NCBI GenBank assembly: GCA_002314325.1
Contig: DCFC01000035.1
Span: forward strand, 52,091-116,090
Direction: 5' to 3'
From: Megamonas hypermegale
GTDB lineage: Bacteria > Bacillota > Negativicutes > Selenomonadales > Selenomonadaceae
Length of the DNA stretch: 64,000 bases
Under the pieces are notes generated by a model that was given only the letters and a program-made list of their open reading frames with translations, ran no database searches and was not told where the DNA came from. Position 1 is the first letter of the stretch. Every line of letters begins with the position of its first letter. Position numbers and translations under genes: made by a program. Shown piece after piece: positions 8,861 through 16,458 of this stretch.

Positions 8861-8898
8861 AAAAAAGCCGTAACAATATTGAAACTGTTACGGCTTTT
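8861..8898 (-). terminator. Terminator after the ftsH region
   Basis: AAAAAGCCGTAACA pairs with TGTTACGGCTTTTT across a short loop. It is near-symmetric, and sits directly after the ftsH 3' end. Confidence 0.85.
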
Positions 8899-8900
8899 TA

Positions 8901-10310
8901 TTATTTTTCCAGTATGTTCATAAACTCTTCACCGGTGATAGTTTCTCTTTCATACAGGAATTTCGCCAGTTCATCGAGTTTTTCTCTATTGTCCGTTAAA
9001 ATCTTTTTGGCTTTTTCGTGTTCTTTCTTTACGATAGTTACAACCAGTTTATCTATCTGTGTCTGCGTCTGCGCCGAGCAAATCAGCGAAGTGTCGCCGC
9101 CCAGATATCTGTTGTTCACACTTTCCAGTGCAACCATGTCGAAATCATCGCTCATGCCGTAGCGTGTTACCATCGCCCGCGCCATTTTCGTCGCCTGTTC
9201 AATATCGTTGGCGGCACCTGTCGATATACTGCCAAACACGACTTCTTCCGCCGCTCTGCCGCCGGTGCAGGTCGCGATTTTATTTTCCAGTTCCTCTTTC
9301 GTATACAGATAATGGTTGCCTTCCTCCACCTGCATCGTATAACCGAGTGCACCCGACGTTCGCGGGATTATCGTTATTTTCTGCACCGGTGCGGAATTGG
9401 TCTGCTTTGCCGCTACCAGTGCATGACCGATTTCATGGTAGGCTACCGTCCACTTTTCCTTATCCGTTAAAATGGCATTTTTCTTCTGATAACCGGCGAT
9501 GACGACTTCAATACTTTCTTCCAGGTCGCTCTGCGTAACCGTCTGCCGATTTTCGCGCACAGCCCGAAGTGCACCTTCATTTATAATATTGGCAAGTTCT
9601 GCCCCGGAAGCACCGGATGACATTCGGGCAATCTTATTGAAATCGATATCTTCGTCCATTTTCACTTTCTTGGCATGTACCTTCAAAATCGCTTCGCGCC
9701 CTTTCAAATCCGGCAATTCCACCGGCACGCGGCGGTCAAAACGTCCCGGGCGGGTAAGCGCAGGGTCGAGTGCTTCCGGTCTGTTCGTCGCCGCTAAAAT
9801 TACGACGCCGTTATTACTTTCAAAACCGTCCATCTCCGTCAAAAGCTGGTTCAAAGTCTGTTCGCGTTCATCATTGCCGCCGATTTGATTACTGCGTTTT
9901 TCACCTATGGCATCGATTTCGTCAATAAACACAATGCAAGGCGCTTTTTCCTTCGCCTGCTTGAATAAATCGCGCACTTTGGAAGCGCCGAGACCGACGA
10001 ACATTTCCACAAATTCCGAGCCTGACATGGCGAAAAACGGTACATGCGATTCACCGGCAACCGCCTTTGCCAGCATCGTCTTACCTGTGCCCGGCGGACC
10101 GACGAGCAGAATACCTTTCGGCATGGAAGCGCCGATTTCCTGATATTTCTTCGGGTCATGCAGATAATTTACTATCTCCGACAGACTTTCCTTCGCTTCA
10201 TCCTCGCCGGCGACATCAGCAAATGTTATACCGCCGTCTTTCGATTTTACATAGACTTTGGCATTCGCTTTGCCGAACGTCATAGCATTTCCGCCCATCC
10301 GGTTCATCAT
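8901..10310 (-). CDS. ftsH: FtsH-family AAA+ metalloprotease, C-terminal part (split by in-frame TAG)
   Basis: The 469-residue frame holds all catalytic parts of FtsH: Walker A GPPGTGKT (71-78), Walker B VFIDEID (127-133), the SRH region, and the zinc motif HEIGH (292-296; HEAGH is usual), with NDIEQAT further on. It continues in the same frame as the 10338-10706 segment; only one TAG codon (10338-10340) separates them. No good ribosome site precedes the ATG used here, so independent translation is doubtful. If made alone it would lack both membrane helices. Probably a broken or conditionally decoded second FtsH; a sequencing error is possible. Three hsp20 genes lie upstream in divergent orientation. 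Confidence 0.82.
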   Translation of the reverse strand: MMNRMGGNAMTFGKANAKVYVKSKDGGITFADVAGEDEAKESLSEIVNYLHDPKKYQEIGASMPKGILLVGPPGTGKTMLAKAVAGESHVPFFAMSGSEFVEMFVGLGASKVRDLFKQAKEKAPCIVFIDEIDAIGEKRSNQIGGNDEREQTLNQLLTEMDGFESNNGVVILAATNRPEALDPALTRPGRFDRRVPVELPDLKGREAILKVHAKKVKMDEDIDFNKIARMSSGASGAELANIINEGALRAVRENRQTVTQSDLEESIEVVIAGYQKKNAILTDKEKWTVAYHEIGHALVAAKQTNSAPVQKITIIPRTSGALGYTMQVEEGNHYLYTKEELENKIATCTGGRAAEEVVFGSISTGAANDIEQATKMARAMVTRYGMSDDFDMVALESVNNRYLGGDTSLICSAQTQTQIDKLVVTIVKKEHEKAKKILTDNREKLDELAKFLYERETITGEEFMNILEK

Positions 10311-10337
10311 TTTACCGGATACATAACTTCCAATGCC

Positions 10338-10706
10338 CTATAAAATCAGTATCGGCAAAATCCAGTTCAGAAAGAAATTTTCTATCGGCGAAGCCTGCCG
10401 AGCCGGTATATTCTTAAAATCCGCCCCGGAAGCTGCCAGCCTCTTTACCAAATCAGGGTCGTTCATCTCACCCGTACAGTAGACATGGCTCTTGTCCTTA
10501 TCGGTAAAAGTGATTTCATTATCCTCAATTTTTACACTGCCGATATCCTTATCTTCCGTTTTCTGAATAAACGTGTTGTAGCTTACCTCTTCTATCTGAT
10601 GTTTTTCCGCAAACGGCATGACAAGCGAATTGAACAGTATCAGCAGGACAAACGCTATCCCGTAATAGTATATCAGCGGTTTTTTCGGTGGTTTTATCTC
10701 ATTCAA
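10338..10706 (-). CDS. ftsH: FtsH-family protease, N-terminal membrane part (ends at premature TAG)
   Basis: The 122-residue frame is the FtsH N-terminal domain: a first membrane segment (about 12-30), an extracytoplasmic domain (about 31-107), and the start of a second membrane segment FFLNWILPILIL that is cut short by TAG at 10338-10340. The reading frame continues without shift after the TAG into the AAA+ domain. The start has an AAGGAGG site (AAGGAGGAATTTACTTTG region) and begins the only plausible translation unit. Together the two parts would give about 601 residues, a normal FtsH length. Confidence 0.82.
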   Translation of the reverse strand: MNEIKPPKKPLIYYYGIAFVLLILFNSLVMPFAEKHQIEEVSYNTFIQKTEDKDIGSVKIEDNEITFTDKDKSHVYCTGEMNDPDLVKRLAASGADFKNIPARQASPIENFFLNWILPILIL

Positions 10707-10835
10707 AGTAAATTCCTCCTTAATATATATATTGCACCGAAGCTGTATTCGATGTTTTATTTATTATAGCATATTCGTATGGAAACAATACTCCGAATAC
10801 CGTTTTAACAACCGGCAAAAAAATTTTAAAAAAAT

Positions 10836-10870
10836 GTCAAAAAGTCAAAAATAAGTGTTGACTTTTTGAC
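10836..10870. promoter_or_regulatory. Perfect inverted repeat, probable operator upstream of hsp20 genes
   Basis: GTCAAAAAGTCAA (10836-10848) and TTGACTTTTTGAC (10858-10870) are exact 13-bp inverted arms around 9 bp. The right arm contains the -35 box TTGACT. Arm geometry (N9 spacer) recalls CIRCE, but the sequence differs; the GTCAAA units recall CtsR, but with 8-bp rather than 10-bp period. Regulator unknown. Confidence 0.6.
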
Positions 10871-10885
10871 CAATTAGACTATAAT
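10858..10885 (+). promoter_or_regulatory. Promoter upstream of the hsp20 cluster
   Basis: TTGACT (10858-10863), 16-bp spacer, TATAAT (10880-10885). Expected transcription start near 10892. Confidence 0.7.
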
Positions 10886-10891
10886 AATAAT

Positions 10892-10998
10892 TGTAAGAAC
10901 GATGAGGGCTTAAAAGAGAAACTCTTACAGATATTCTTACAAAATAAATTCTAAATGACAACAGACGCGAGCCTGTGATTGCAGGTTCGTTTTTCTTA
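10892..10998 (+). ncRNA. Candidate short transcript or attenuated leader before hsp20
   Basis: The promoter at 10858-10885 is followed after about 80 nt by an intrinsic-terminator-like hairpin, CGAGCCTG / CAGGTTCG then TTTTTC (about 10970-10997), still 58 bp before the first hsp20 gene. This would give an RNA of about 105 nt, or a leader with an attenuator. No matching RNA family recognised. Confidence 0.35.
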
Positions 10999-11007
10999 AA
11001 ATCGAGT

Positions 11008-11020
11008 TTGACTTTTTGAC
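11008..11020 (+). promoter_or_regulatory. TTGACTTTTTGAC motif before first hsp20 gene
   Basis: Exact copy of the right operator arm, 35 bp upstream of the ATG. Related copies stand before the other two hsp20 genes (11529-11540 exact for 12 bases; 12085-12096 degenerate). Confidence 0.45.
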
Positions 11021-11054
11021 TTTAAGAAATGTTATTAAAATGGAGGTTTGCATT

Positions 11055-11510
11055 ATGTTTGGTTTAGTTCCATTTGCAAAAAATATTTCTAATAAAGACG
11101 ATGACTTCAACAGCTTATTCGATGTTTTCAACGAACCATTTTTCCATAACGCTTTATCACCGTTTTCAACTGCGAAATCCTTTAAAGTTGATGTAAAAGA
11201 TTTAGGTTCTGCTTATGAACTCACCGCTGAACTTCCGGGTATCAAAAAAGAAAATATCTCTTTAAGCTATGAAAACAGTTATTTGACCATAAAAGTCGCC
11301 AACAAAGAAGAAAAAACCGTTGACGATAAAGAAAAACAGTCTGAAAAATATCTGCGCCGCGAACGTTATTACGGTGAAATGCAGCGCAGCTTCTATATTG
11401 ACGATATCGACGAAGCTAATGTCAAAGCCACTTACAAAGACGGTATCCTGACCGTTACGCTTCCGAAAGCAGTCAAAAAAGAAACGGCAACAGCCATCAA
11501 TATTGACTGA
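11055..11510 (+). CDS. Small heat shock protein, Hsp20/alpha-crystallin family (1 of 3)
   Basis: The 151-residue cytoplasmic chaperone binds unfolding proteins without ATP. It has a short N-terminal arm (MFGLVPFAKN), an alpha-crystallin domain (about 45-145) with the conserved AELPGIKKENI and YKDGILTVTLPK elements, and a short tail. The ATG at 11055 is preceded by GGAGG at 7-8 bases. It is the first of three tandem paralogues, each with nearly the same leader (GGAGGT..G..TTATGTTTGG). Tandem duplication is clear; residues around YLRRERYYGEMQRSFYIDDI are shared with copy 2. Confidence 0.95.
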   Translation: MFGLVPFAKNISNKDDDFNSLFDVFNEPFFHNALSPFSTAKSFKVDVKDLGSAYELTAELPGIKKENISLSYENSYLTIKVANKEEKTVDDKEKQSEKYLRRERYYGEMQRSFYIDDIDEANVKATYKDGILTVTLPKAVKKETATAINID

Positions 11511-11576
11511 TTTTTTTCAGATGTTAATTTGACTTTTTGATTTTTAAATCGTACAGATAAATTGGAGGTCTGTCTT

Positions 11577-12068
11577 ATGTTTGGTTTAGTTCCTTTTACT
11601 TTTAATCCTGCTAATAAAGAAGAAAACAAAATTCCTTCTATCTTTGATATTTTTGATGAACCGTTCTTCCAGAACACGTTTACTCCTGTATCTTCCGCTG
11701 TAAAATCCTTCAGTGTCGACGTTAAGGATAAAGGCGATAGTTATGAACTTACAGCTGAACTTCCGGGGGTAAAAAAAGAAAATATTGCTTTAAGTTATGA
11801 TAACAGCTATCTGACTATAAAAACTACAGTAGACAAAAAAGAAGAACAGCCTGTAAAAGAAGCCAACGCCAAAGATGCAAAAGACGATAAAAAAGCTTCT
11901 GAAAAATATCTGCGCCGCGAACGCTACTACGGCGAAATGCAGCGCAGCTTCTATATCGATGATATCGACGAAGCTAACATCAAAGCCGCCTATAAAGACG
12001 GTATCTTAACTGTTACACTTCCAAAAGCAGTCAAAAAAGAAACGGCAACGACCATCAACATTGACTGA
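11577..12068 (+). CDS. Small heat shock protein, Hsp20 family (2 of 3)
   Basis: The 163-residue paralogue shares the N-terminal MFGLVPF and most of the alpha-crystallin domain with copy 1. It has a lysine- and aspartate-rich insertion (about 84-106, KEEQPVKEANAKDAKDDKK) in the middle of the domain. The ATG lies 8 bases after GGAGG. Separated from copy 1 by 66 bp that include TTGACTTTTTGA at 11529-11540, so it may have its own promoter. Confidence 0.95.
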   Translation: MFGLVPFTFNPANKEENKIPSIFDIFDEPFFQNTFTPVSSAVKSFSVDVKDKGDSYELTAELPGVKKENIALSYDNSYLTIKTTVDKKEEQPVKEANAKDAKDDKKASEKYLRRERYYGEMQRSFYIDDIDEANIKAAYKDGILTVTLPKAVKKETATTINID

Positions 12069-12132
12069 TTTTGCAGATTTAAATTTGATTTTCTGATTTT
12101 CGTATCGTATAGATAAATTGGAGGTTTGCCTT

Positions 12133-12585
12133 ATGTTTGGTTTAGTTCCTTTTATGTTTAACAATCCTGCTAATAGAGAAGAAAATACTTTTCCATCCGT
12201 TTTTGATGTTTTCAATGAACCGTTCTTCCAGAACGCTTTTGCACCGATGCAGAATATGAACGGTTTCAAAGTCGATGTAAAAGACACCGGCGACAGCTAT
12301 GAACTCACCGCTGAACTGCCGGGAACAAAAAAAGAAGACATTCAGCTTGATTATCAGAATGATTACCTGACTATCAAAGCTGTAATGAATAAAGAACAGA
12401 ATAATAGTGACGAAGCTCACAACTATATCTGCAAAGAACGCTACTACGGCACAGTGCAGAGAAGTTTCTATGTAGGTCAGATAGATAAAGCTAATGCTAA
12501 AGCTGAATATACTGACGGAGTACTCAAAATCACTCTGCCGAAATTGAATAATGTCTCCTCCTCCAGTCAAATCGATATTGACTGA
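12133..12585 (+). CDS. Small heat shock protein, Hsp20 family (3 of 3)
   Basis: The 150-residue paralogue is the most diverged of the three: the crystallin core is kept (AELPGTKKEDI, YICKERYYGTVQRSFYVGQI, GVLKITLPK) but the tail differs (NVSSSSQIDID). ATG follows GGAGG. It ends the cluster, 15 bp before a strong terminator. Confidence 0.95.
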   Translation: MFGLVPFMFNNPANREENTFPSVFDVFNEPFFQNAFAPMQNMNGFKVDVKDTGDSYELTAELPGTKKEDIQLDYQNDYLTIKAVMNKEQNNSDEAHNYICKERYYGTVQRSFYVGQIDKANAKAEYTDGVLKITLPKLNNVSSSSQIDID

Positions 12586-12600
12586 CTAAAATAAATAACT

Positions 12601-12632
12601 AAAAGGCAAGAACAATTACGTTCTTGCCTTTT
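12601..12632. terminator. Bidirectional terminator between hsp20 and flavodoxin genes
   Basis: AAAAGGCAAGAAC pairs with GTTCTTGCCTTTT around a 6-nt loop; it serves the convergent genes on both sides. Confidence 0.85.
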
Positions 12633-12642
12633 GCTATTTCCT

Positions 12643-13122
12643 TTATAAATTCAGACTGTCCACCCATTTTTGCACGGAAGATGCGCTTTCTCTACTGCTC
12701 ATGCGTCTGCCATCCTTCCATTTGGTCGAAGCAGAGCAGGATTTTTGCAGTACGCTGTTTGTATTGCCCATACTGCTTCCGCCGGAGGTGGCAAACGGTA
12801 CTACCATTTTTCCGGAAAAATCATAGCTTTCGAGAAAAGTCTGTATAATACGCGGCGCTACATACCACCAAATCGGGAAACCGACAAACACTGTATCATA
12901 CTGACCCATATCCGCTACTTTGCCGGAAATTGCCGGACGGGAAGAAGCATCATTCATTTCTTTCGTACTGCGGCTCTGTTTATCATTCCAGTTTAAATCG
13001 GCGGATGTGTATTTTTCTGCCGGTTCTATTTCATAAAGGTCGCCGCCTGTTACATCGGCAATAGTTTTAGCCAGTCTTGCCGTCTGTCCGCTTGCGGAGA
13101 AATATGCAACCAAAGTTTTCAT
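12643..13122 (-). CDS. Flavodoxin-like protein, cytoplasmic
   Basis: The 159-residue protein opens with the flavodoxin FMN-phosphate loop, VAYFSASGQTARLA (about 4-17), and has the aromatic FVGFPIWWYVAPR segment and FATSGGSS loop typical of small FMN-binding flavodoxins. It probably carries electrons or acts as an FMN-dependent reductase. It is a close paralogue of the lipoprotein at 14002-14631. No signal peptide. Confidence 0.88.
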   Translation of the reverse strand: MKTLVAYFSASGQTARLAKTIADVTGGDLYEIEPAEKYTSADLNWNDKQSRSTKEMNDASSRPAISGKVADMGQYDTVFVGFPIWWYVAPRIIQTFLESYDFSGKMVVPFATSGGSSMGNTNSVLQKSCSASTKWKDGRRMSSRESASSVQKWVDSLNL

Positions 13123-13203
13123 AATAAATCAACCTCACAATTTCTGAATGAATTATTTTCTTTCATTCTAATCCTTTAAGTCGACTATAAGTCAAGACAA
13201 TTT

Positions 13204-13803
13204 TCAAACATCATCAAAAATATCATCTAAATCAATATATAAATCATCATATAGCGAAACTTTTATTTTCCCATAAGCCGATTTGTTTATCTGCGCCTGT
13301 TCCTTTTCCGGTAAGGATTGCAGCTGTGCTTTTTCTTCTGCCGGTAAATAATAGTATATATTATTAAGCTCAAATTTCCCGTTCGTTAAAATATATACTT
13401 CGATGAATTTTCCCCAGCCGTCGACAATCCAGTATTCTTTAACGCCCGCTTTCTCGTAAATATCTTTCTTTTTCGTTCTGTCATACATGGCTGTCGTCTG
13501 CGATAATACTTCCACTGCCAAATCCGGCGCACCGACAACGCCTCTTTTCGTTATTTTATTTCGGTCGCAGACAATCATCGCATCGGGAATAAAATGATTT
13601 TTCTCATCCAAAAACAAATCGACGCCATTCGGATAAGCCTTGCACTGTTTTTTGCGCAAATAACGGTCGAATTCCGCAAAAATTCTTCCGCTGATGACGG
13701 TATGCTCCGGTCTTGGGCGCGGCGACATCATCACAATAACACCGTCTATTATTTCTGTCCGCTGTTTTTGCGTTTCATCATCTGTATATGCCAGATTTTC
13801 CAT
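13204..13803 (-). CDS. Uma2-family (DUF820) putative endonuclease
   Basis: The 199-residue protein shows the Uma2 pattern of a PD-(D/E)XK fold: PDAMIVCD, GAPDLAVEVLS, then TKKKDIYEKAGVKEYWIVD. The family is abundant in some bacteria and has no firmly known role, though it has a restriction-nuclease-like fold. Stands alone between the two flavodoxin genes. Start ATG at 13803 follows an AAGGGAT site. Confidence 0.85.
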   Translation of the reverse strand: MENLAYTDDETQKQRTEIIDGVIVMMSPRPRPEHTVISGRIFAEFDRYLRKKQCKAYPNGVDLFLDEKNHFIPDAMIVCDRNKITKRGVVGAPDLAVEVLSQTTAMYDRTKKKDIYEKAGVKEYWIVDGWGKFIEVYILTNGKFELNNIYYYLPAEEKAQLQSLPEKEQAQINKSAYGKIKVSLYDDLYIDLDDIFDDV

Positions 13804-14001
13804 TTAAATCCCTTCTTTCGCTTCAATTTAAGTTTATTATAACCCAATGATTTCATACCGATATAAATTCATTAAATCCGCCGCAGAAATAATATTTATT
13901 ATGCCTTTCAAACATTTTTCTTTATTCCGATAAAGTATTTGCACTTATGTTTTTTCAATGCTAAACTGAAATCAACAAACAATACATAAGGAGGAATTAA
14001 A

Positions 14002-14631
14002 TTGAAAAAACTTTCTCAGATACTCGTTCTGATTTTCTCGTCTTTGATGCTTTTCTGCTTCAGCGCCTGTGCTTCGGAAAATTCTACTGACAATACAGCT
14101 CAATCAACTCAGCAGAGTTCTTCCGCCCCTAGCACAACAGAAAAATCCGGTTCGAAAATACTCGTTGCTTATTTCTCCTGCACCGGCAATACGGAAAATG
14201 CAGCTAAACAGATTGCCGCGGCAACGGGCGGCGATTTATATGCAATCCAGCCGGCTCAGCCTTATACAGCTGACGACTTGAATTATAACGACGATACGAC
14301 CCGCGCTACAACAGAACAGCATGACCCGAATATTCGTCCGGCTTTAAGCGGCACAGTTGACAACTTCGAACAATACAATGTAATCTTCGTCGGCTATCCA
14401 ATATGGTGGGACCAGGCACCGCGCGTTATCAATACCTTTATGGAAAGCTATAATTTCTCCGGTAAAACGGTCATTCCGTTCTGCACGTCCGGCGGCAGCA
14501 ATATCACTAACAGCATAAATCAGCTTAAATCCACCTACAGTGATATCAACTGGCTCGACGGCAAACGCCTCGGCGGCGGTGTTTCAGCCGATGAAGTGGC
14601 AAGCTGGATTGACAGTCTCAACATCAAATAA
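14002..14631 (+). CDS. Flavodoxin-like lipoprotein
   Basis: The 209-residue precursor begins with a lipoprotein signal (KK, a hydrophobic stretch, then lipobox FSAC, Cys about 23), a Ser/Thr/Gln-rich linker (24-50), and a flavodoxin domain (LVAYFSCTGNTENAAKQI, FVGYPIWWDQAPR, CTSGGSN). An FMN protein outside the cytoplasmic membrane would need cofactor supply there; family knowledge does include secreted flavodoxins in anaerobes. RBS GGAGG is 8 bases before the TTG/ATG start region (AATTAAATTG). Ends at a terminator. Confidence 0.88.
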   Translation: MKKLSQILVLIFSSLMLFCFSACASENSTDNTAQSTQQSSSAPSTTEKSGSKILVAYFSCTGNTENAAKQIAAATGGDLYAIQPAQPYTADDLNYNDDTTRATTEQHDPNIRPALSGTVDNFEQYNVIFVGYPIWWDQAPRVINTFMESYNFSGKTVIPFCTSGGSNITNSINQLKSTYSDINWLDGKRLGGGVSADEVASWIDSLNIK

Positions 14632-14660
14632 CGCTTTAATCTAATACAAAAAATAAAATA

Positions 14661-14708
14661 AAAAAGCCAAACATTATCTCTTCCCTCCAATGTTTGGCTT
14701 CTTTTTTT
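14661..14708. terminator. Bidirectional terminator
   Basis: AAAAAAGCCAAACATT pairs with AATGTTTGGCTT followed by CTTTTTTT, between convergent genes. Confidence 0.85.
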
Positions 14709-14713
14709 ATCTT

Positions 14714-15709
14714 TTATTTTTCCAGCGATATATCATCTATCATTTGCAATTCTTCTTCCGTAAACGATGTATTTTCAATCGCCTTAATATTGTCCAAAAT
14801 CTGCGACGGTTTCGATGCACCGATTAATACGCTCGTAACGATACCGTCTTTTAATACCCAGCTGAGCGCCATTTCCGCCAGCGTCTGTCCTCTTTTCTGT
14901 GCAATTTCATTCAATCGGGCAATCTGCTGCAAGCGGTTTTGCGTAAGCGCCGCTTCTTTCAGAAAACGTCCGTCCGTTTTTATGCGGCTGTCGGCCGGAA
15001 TACCGTGCAGATATCTGTCAGTGAGCATTCCCTGCGCCAGCGGGCTGAAAGCAATTATTCCTTTTTCCAAATTCGCCGCCATTTCCTTTAAACCGTTATT
15101 TTCAATCGTCCTGTCAAAAATGGAATAACGGTTCTGGTTGATGATAAACGGACAATGCAAATTCGCCAAAATAGTTGCCGCTTTCTCCAGCGTTTCCCCG
15201 TCATAATTGGAAAGCCCCGCATAAATCGCCTTGCCGCTTTTGACTGCCTGAGCGAGTGCGCCCATCGTTTCTTCCAGCGGCGTATTCTTATCCATGCGGT
15301 GATGATAGAAAATATCCACATATTCAAGACCCATACGCTTTAAACTCTGGTCGAGACTTGCCAGCATATGCTTTCGGCTACCCCAGTTGCCGTACGGTCC
15401 GTCCCACATTTCATAGCCTGCTTTCGTGCTGATAACAATTTCATCACGATACGCCATTAAATCCTCTTTTAAAATGCGTCCGAAATTCTTTTCCGCACTG
15501 CCCGGCGCAGGTCCGTAATTGTTAGCCAGGTCAAAATGCGTAATGCCGTTGTCAAAAGCCGTGAAACAAAGCTCTTTCATATTGGCAAATGACGCCGTAT
15601 CACCGAAATTGTGCCAAAGACCGAGCGAAACGCGTGGCAGACAAAGACCGCTTTTGCCGCAATGGGCGTACTGCATAGATTTATATCTGCTGTTTGAAGC
15701 TGTATACAT
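14714..15709 (-). CDS. Aldo/keto reductase (YghZ / glyceraldehyde-3-phosphate reductase-like)
   Basis: The 331-residue TIM-barrel NADPH oxidoreductase has the family opening (YAHCGKSGLCLPRVSLGLWHNFG), the catalytic Asp-Tyr region (FDLANNYGPAPGSAE), and the C-terminal NADP-binding segment (VLIGASKPSQILDN). It resembles enzymes that reduce toxic aldehydes such as methylglyoxal. The ATG at 15709 is chosen because GGGTGG lies 5 bases upstream. It precedes, 12 bp away, no gene on its 3' side except the terminator; upstream lies the acetyltransferase, probably co-transcribed. Confidence 0.88.
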   Translation of the reverse strand: MYTASNSRYKSMQYAHCGKSGLCLPRVSLGLWHNFGDTASFANMKELCFTAFDNGITHFDLANNYGPAPGSAEKNFGRILKEDLMAYRDEIVISTKAGYEMWDGPYGNWGSRKHMLASLDQSLKRMGLEYVDIFYHHRMDKNTPLEETMGALAQAVKSGKAIYAGLSNYDGETLEKAATILANLHCPFIINQNRYSIFDRTIENNGLKEMAANLEKGIIAFSPLAQGMLTDRYLHGIPADSRIKTDGRFLKEAALTQNRLQQIARLNEIAQKRGQTLAEMALSWVLKDGIVTSVLIGASKPSQILDNIKAIENTSFTEEELQMIDDISLEK

Positions 15710-15721
15710 ATTAACCACCCT

Positions 15722-16306
15722 TTATTTTTTCCGATTAATTCTGTCTTCTTCTGTTATTGCGCGGATTACTTTGCACGGATTGCCAGCTGCTATTACATTC
15801 GGTGGAATATCCTTATTAACAAGACTTTTCGCCCCGATTATACTGCCCTCGCCGATAGTTACACCCGGCAAAATAGTAACGTCACCGCCCAGCCATACAT
15901 TATCCTTCAATGTAATCGGGTTGGCTTTTTCAATCCCCTTATTACGCTCATCCGCTATAAAAGCATGTGTCGCCGTATACATACCGCAATTCGGTCCGAT
16001 AAAACAGTGTTTACCGATAGTAATCGGCGCGCAATCCATAAGATATGCACCGTGATTTATGAAAGTACCTTCACCAATTATGCAGTTTACGCCGTAATCA
16101 GCATAAAAAGGAGCTAAAATACTCACGTCTTTTGCTTTGTTCGGCAAAAGTTCTGCCAAAATCGCCTCTCTTTTTTCCGTATCCTTTGGGCGGGTCTGAT
16201 TGAATTCATAGCATAAATCATCCGCAATCAGCCGTTCCGCCAGAAGCTCTTTATCATAATTGGCATCGTACCACATACCCTTTTGCATTTTTTCTTTTTC
16301 TGTCAT
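15722..16306 (-). CDS. Maltose/galactoside O-acetyltransferase-like hexapeptide enzyme
   Basis: The 194-residue protein has the N-terminal acetyltransferase cap (MTEKEKMQKGMWYDANYDKE) and left-handed beta-helix hexapeptide repeats (about 75-180), with the active-site histidine in YTATHAF. The family transfers acetyl from acetyl-CoA to sugars. RBS AAGGAG precedes the ATG. Thirteen bases separate it from the aldo/keto reductase downstream. Confidence 0.9.
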   Translation of the reverse strand: MTEKEKMQKGMWYDANYDKELLAERLIADDLCYEFNQTRPKDTEKREAILAELLPNKAKDVSILAPFYADYGVNCIIGEGTFINHGAYLMDCAPITIGKHCFIGPNCGMYTATHAFIADERNKGIEKANPITLKDNVWLGGDVTILPGVTIGEGSIIGAKSLVNKDIPPNVIAAGNPCKVIRAITEEDRINRKK

Positions 16307-16458
16307 ATGAACGACTCCTTTTCAATTTTCTTTTATTGTAATATAAACTATTAATAATTTTTTCATCACAGTAATATAAATATTAATAACCCCCTTCTAT
16401 GTTGCTATTTTTTCCATCTCAATAAATTACTTTTTTATTTAAAATTTTACACATAAAA

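Noticed and set aside
10338-10340. Pyrrolysine or other recoded TAG
   Set aside because: No pyl genes or suppressor tRNA occur in the window, and no conserved downstream stem was seen; kept only as possible readthrough.
10836-10870. CIRCE or CtsR site
   Set aside because: CIRCE has different arm sequences, and CtsR boxes repeat with a 10-bp period, not 8; kept only as an unknown operator.
12643-13122. Frameshifted flavodoxin
   Set aside because: The C-terminal region is serine-rich and looks odd, but the frame is continuous to a normal length with all flavodoxin loops.
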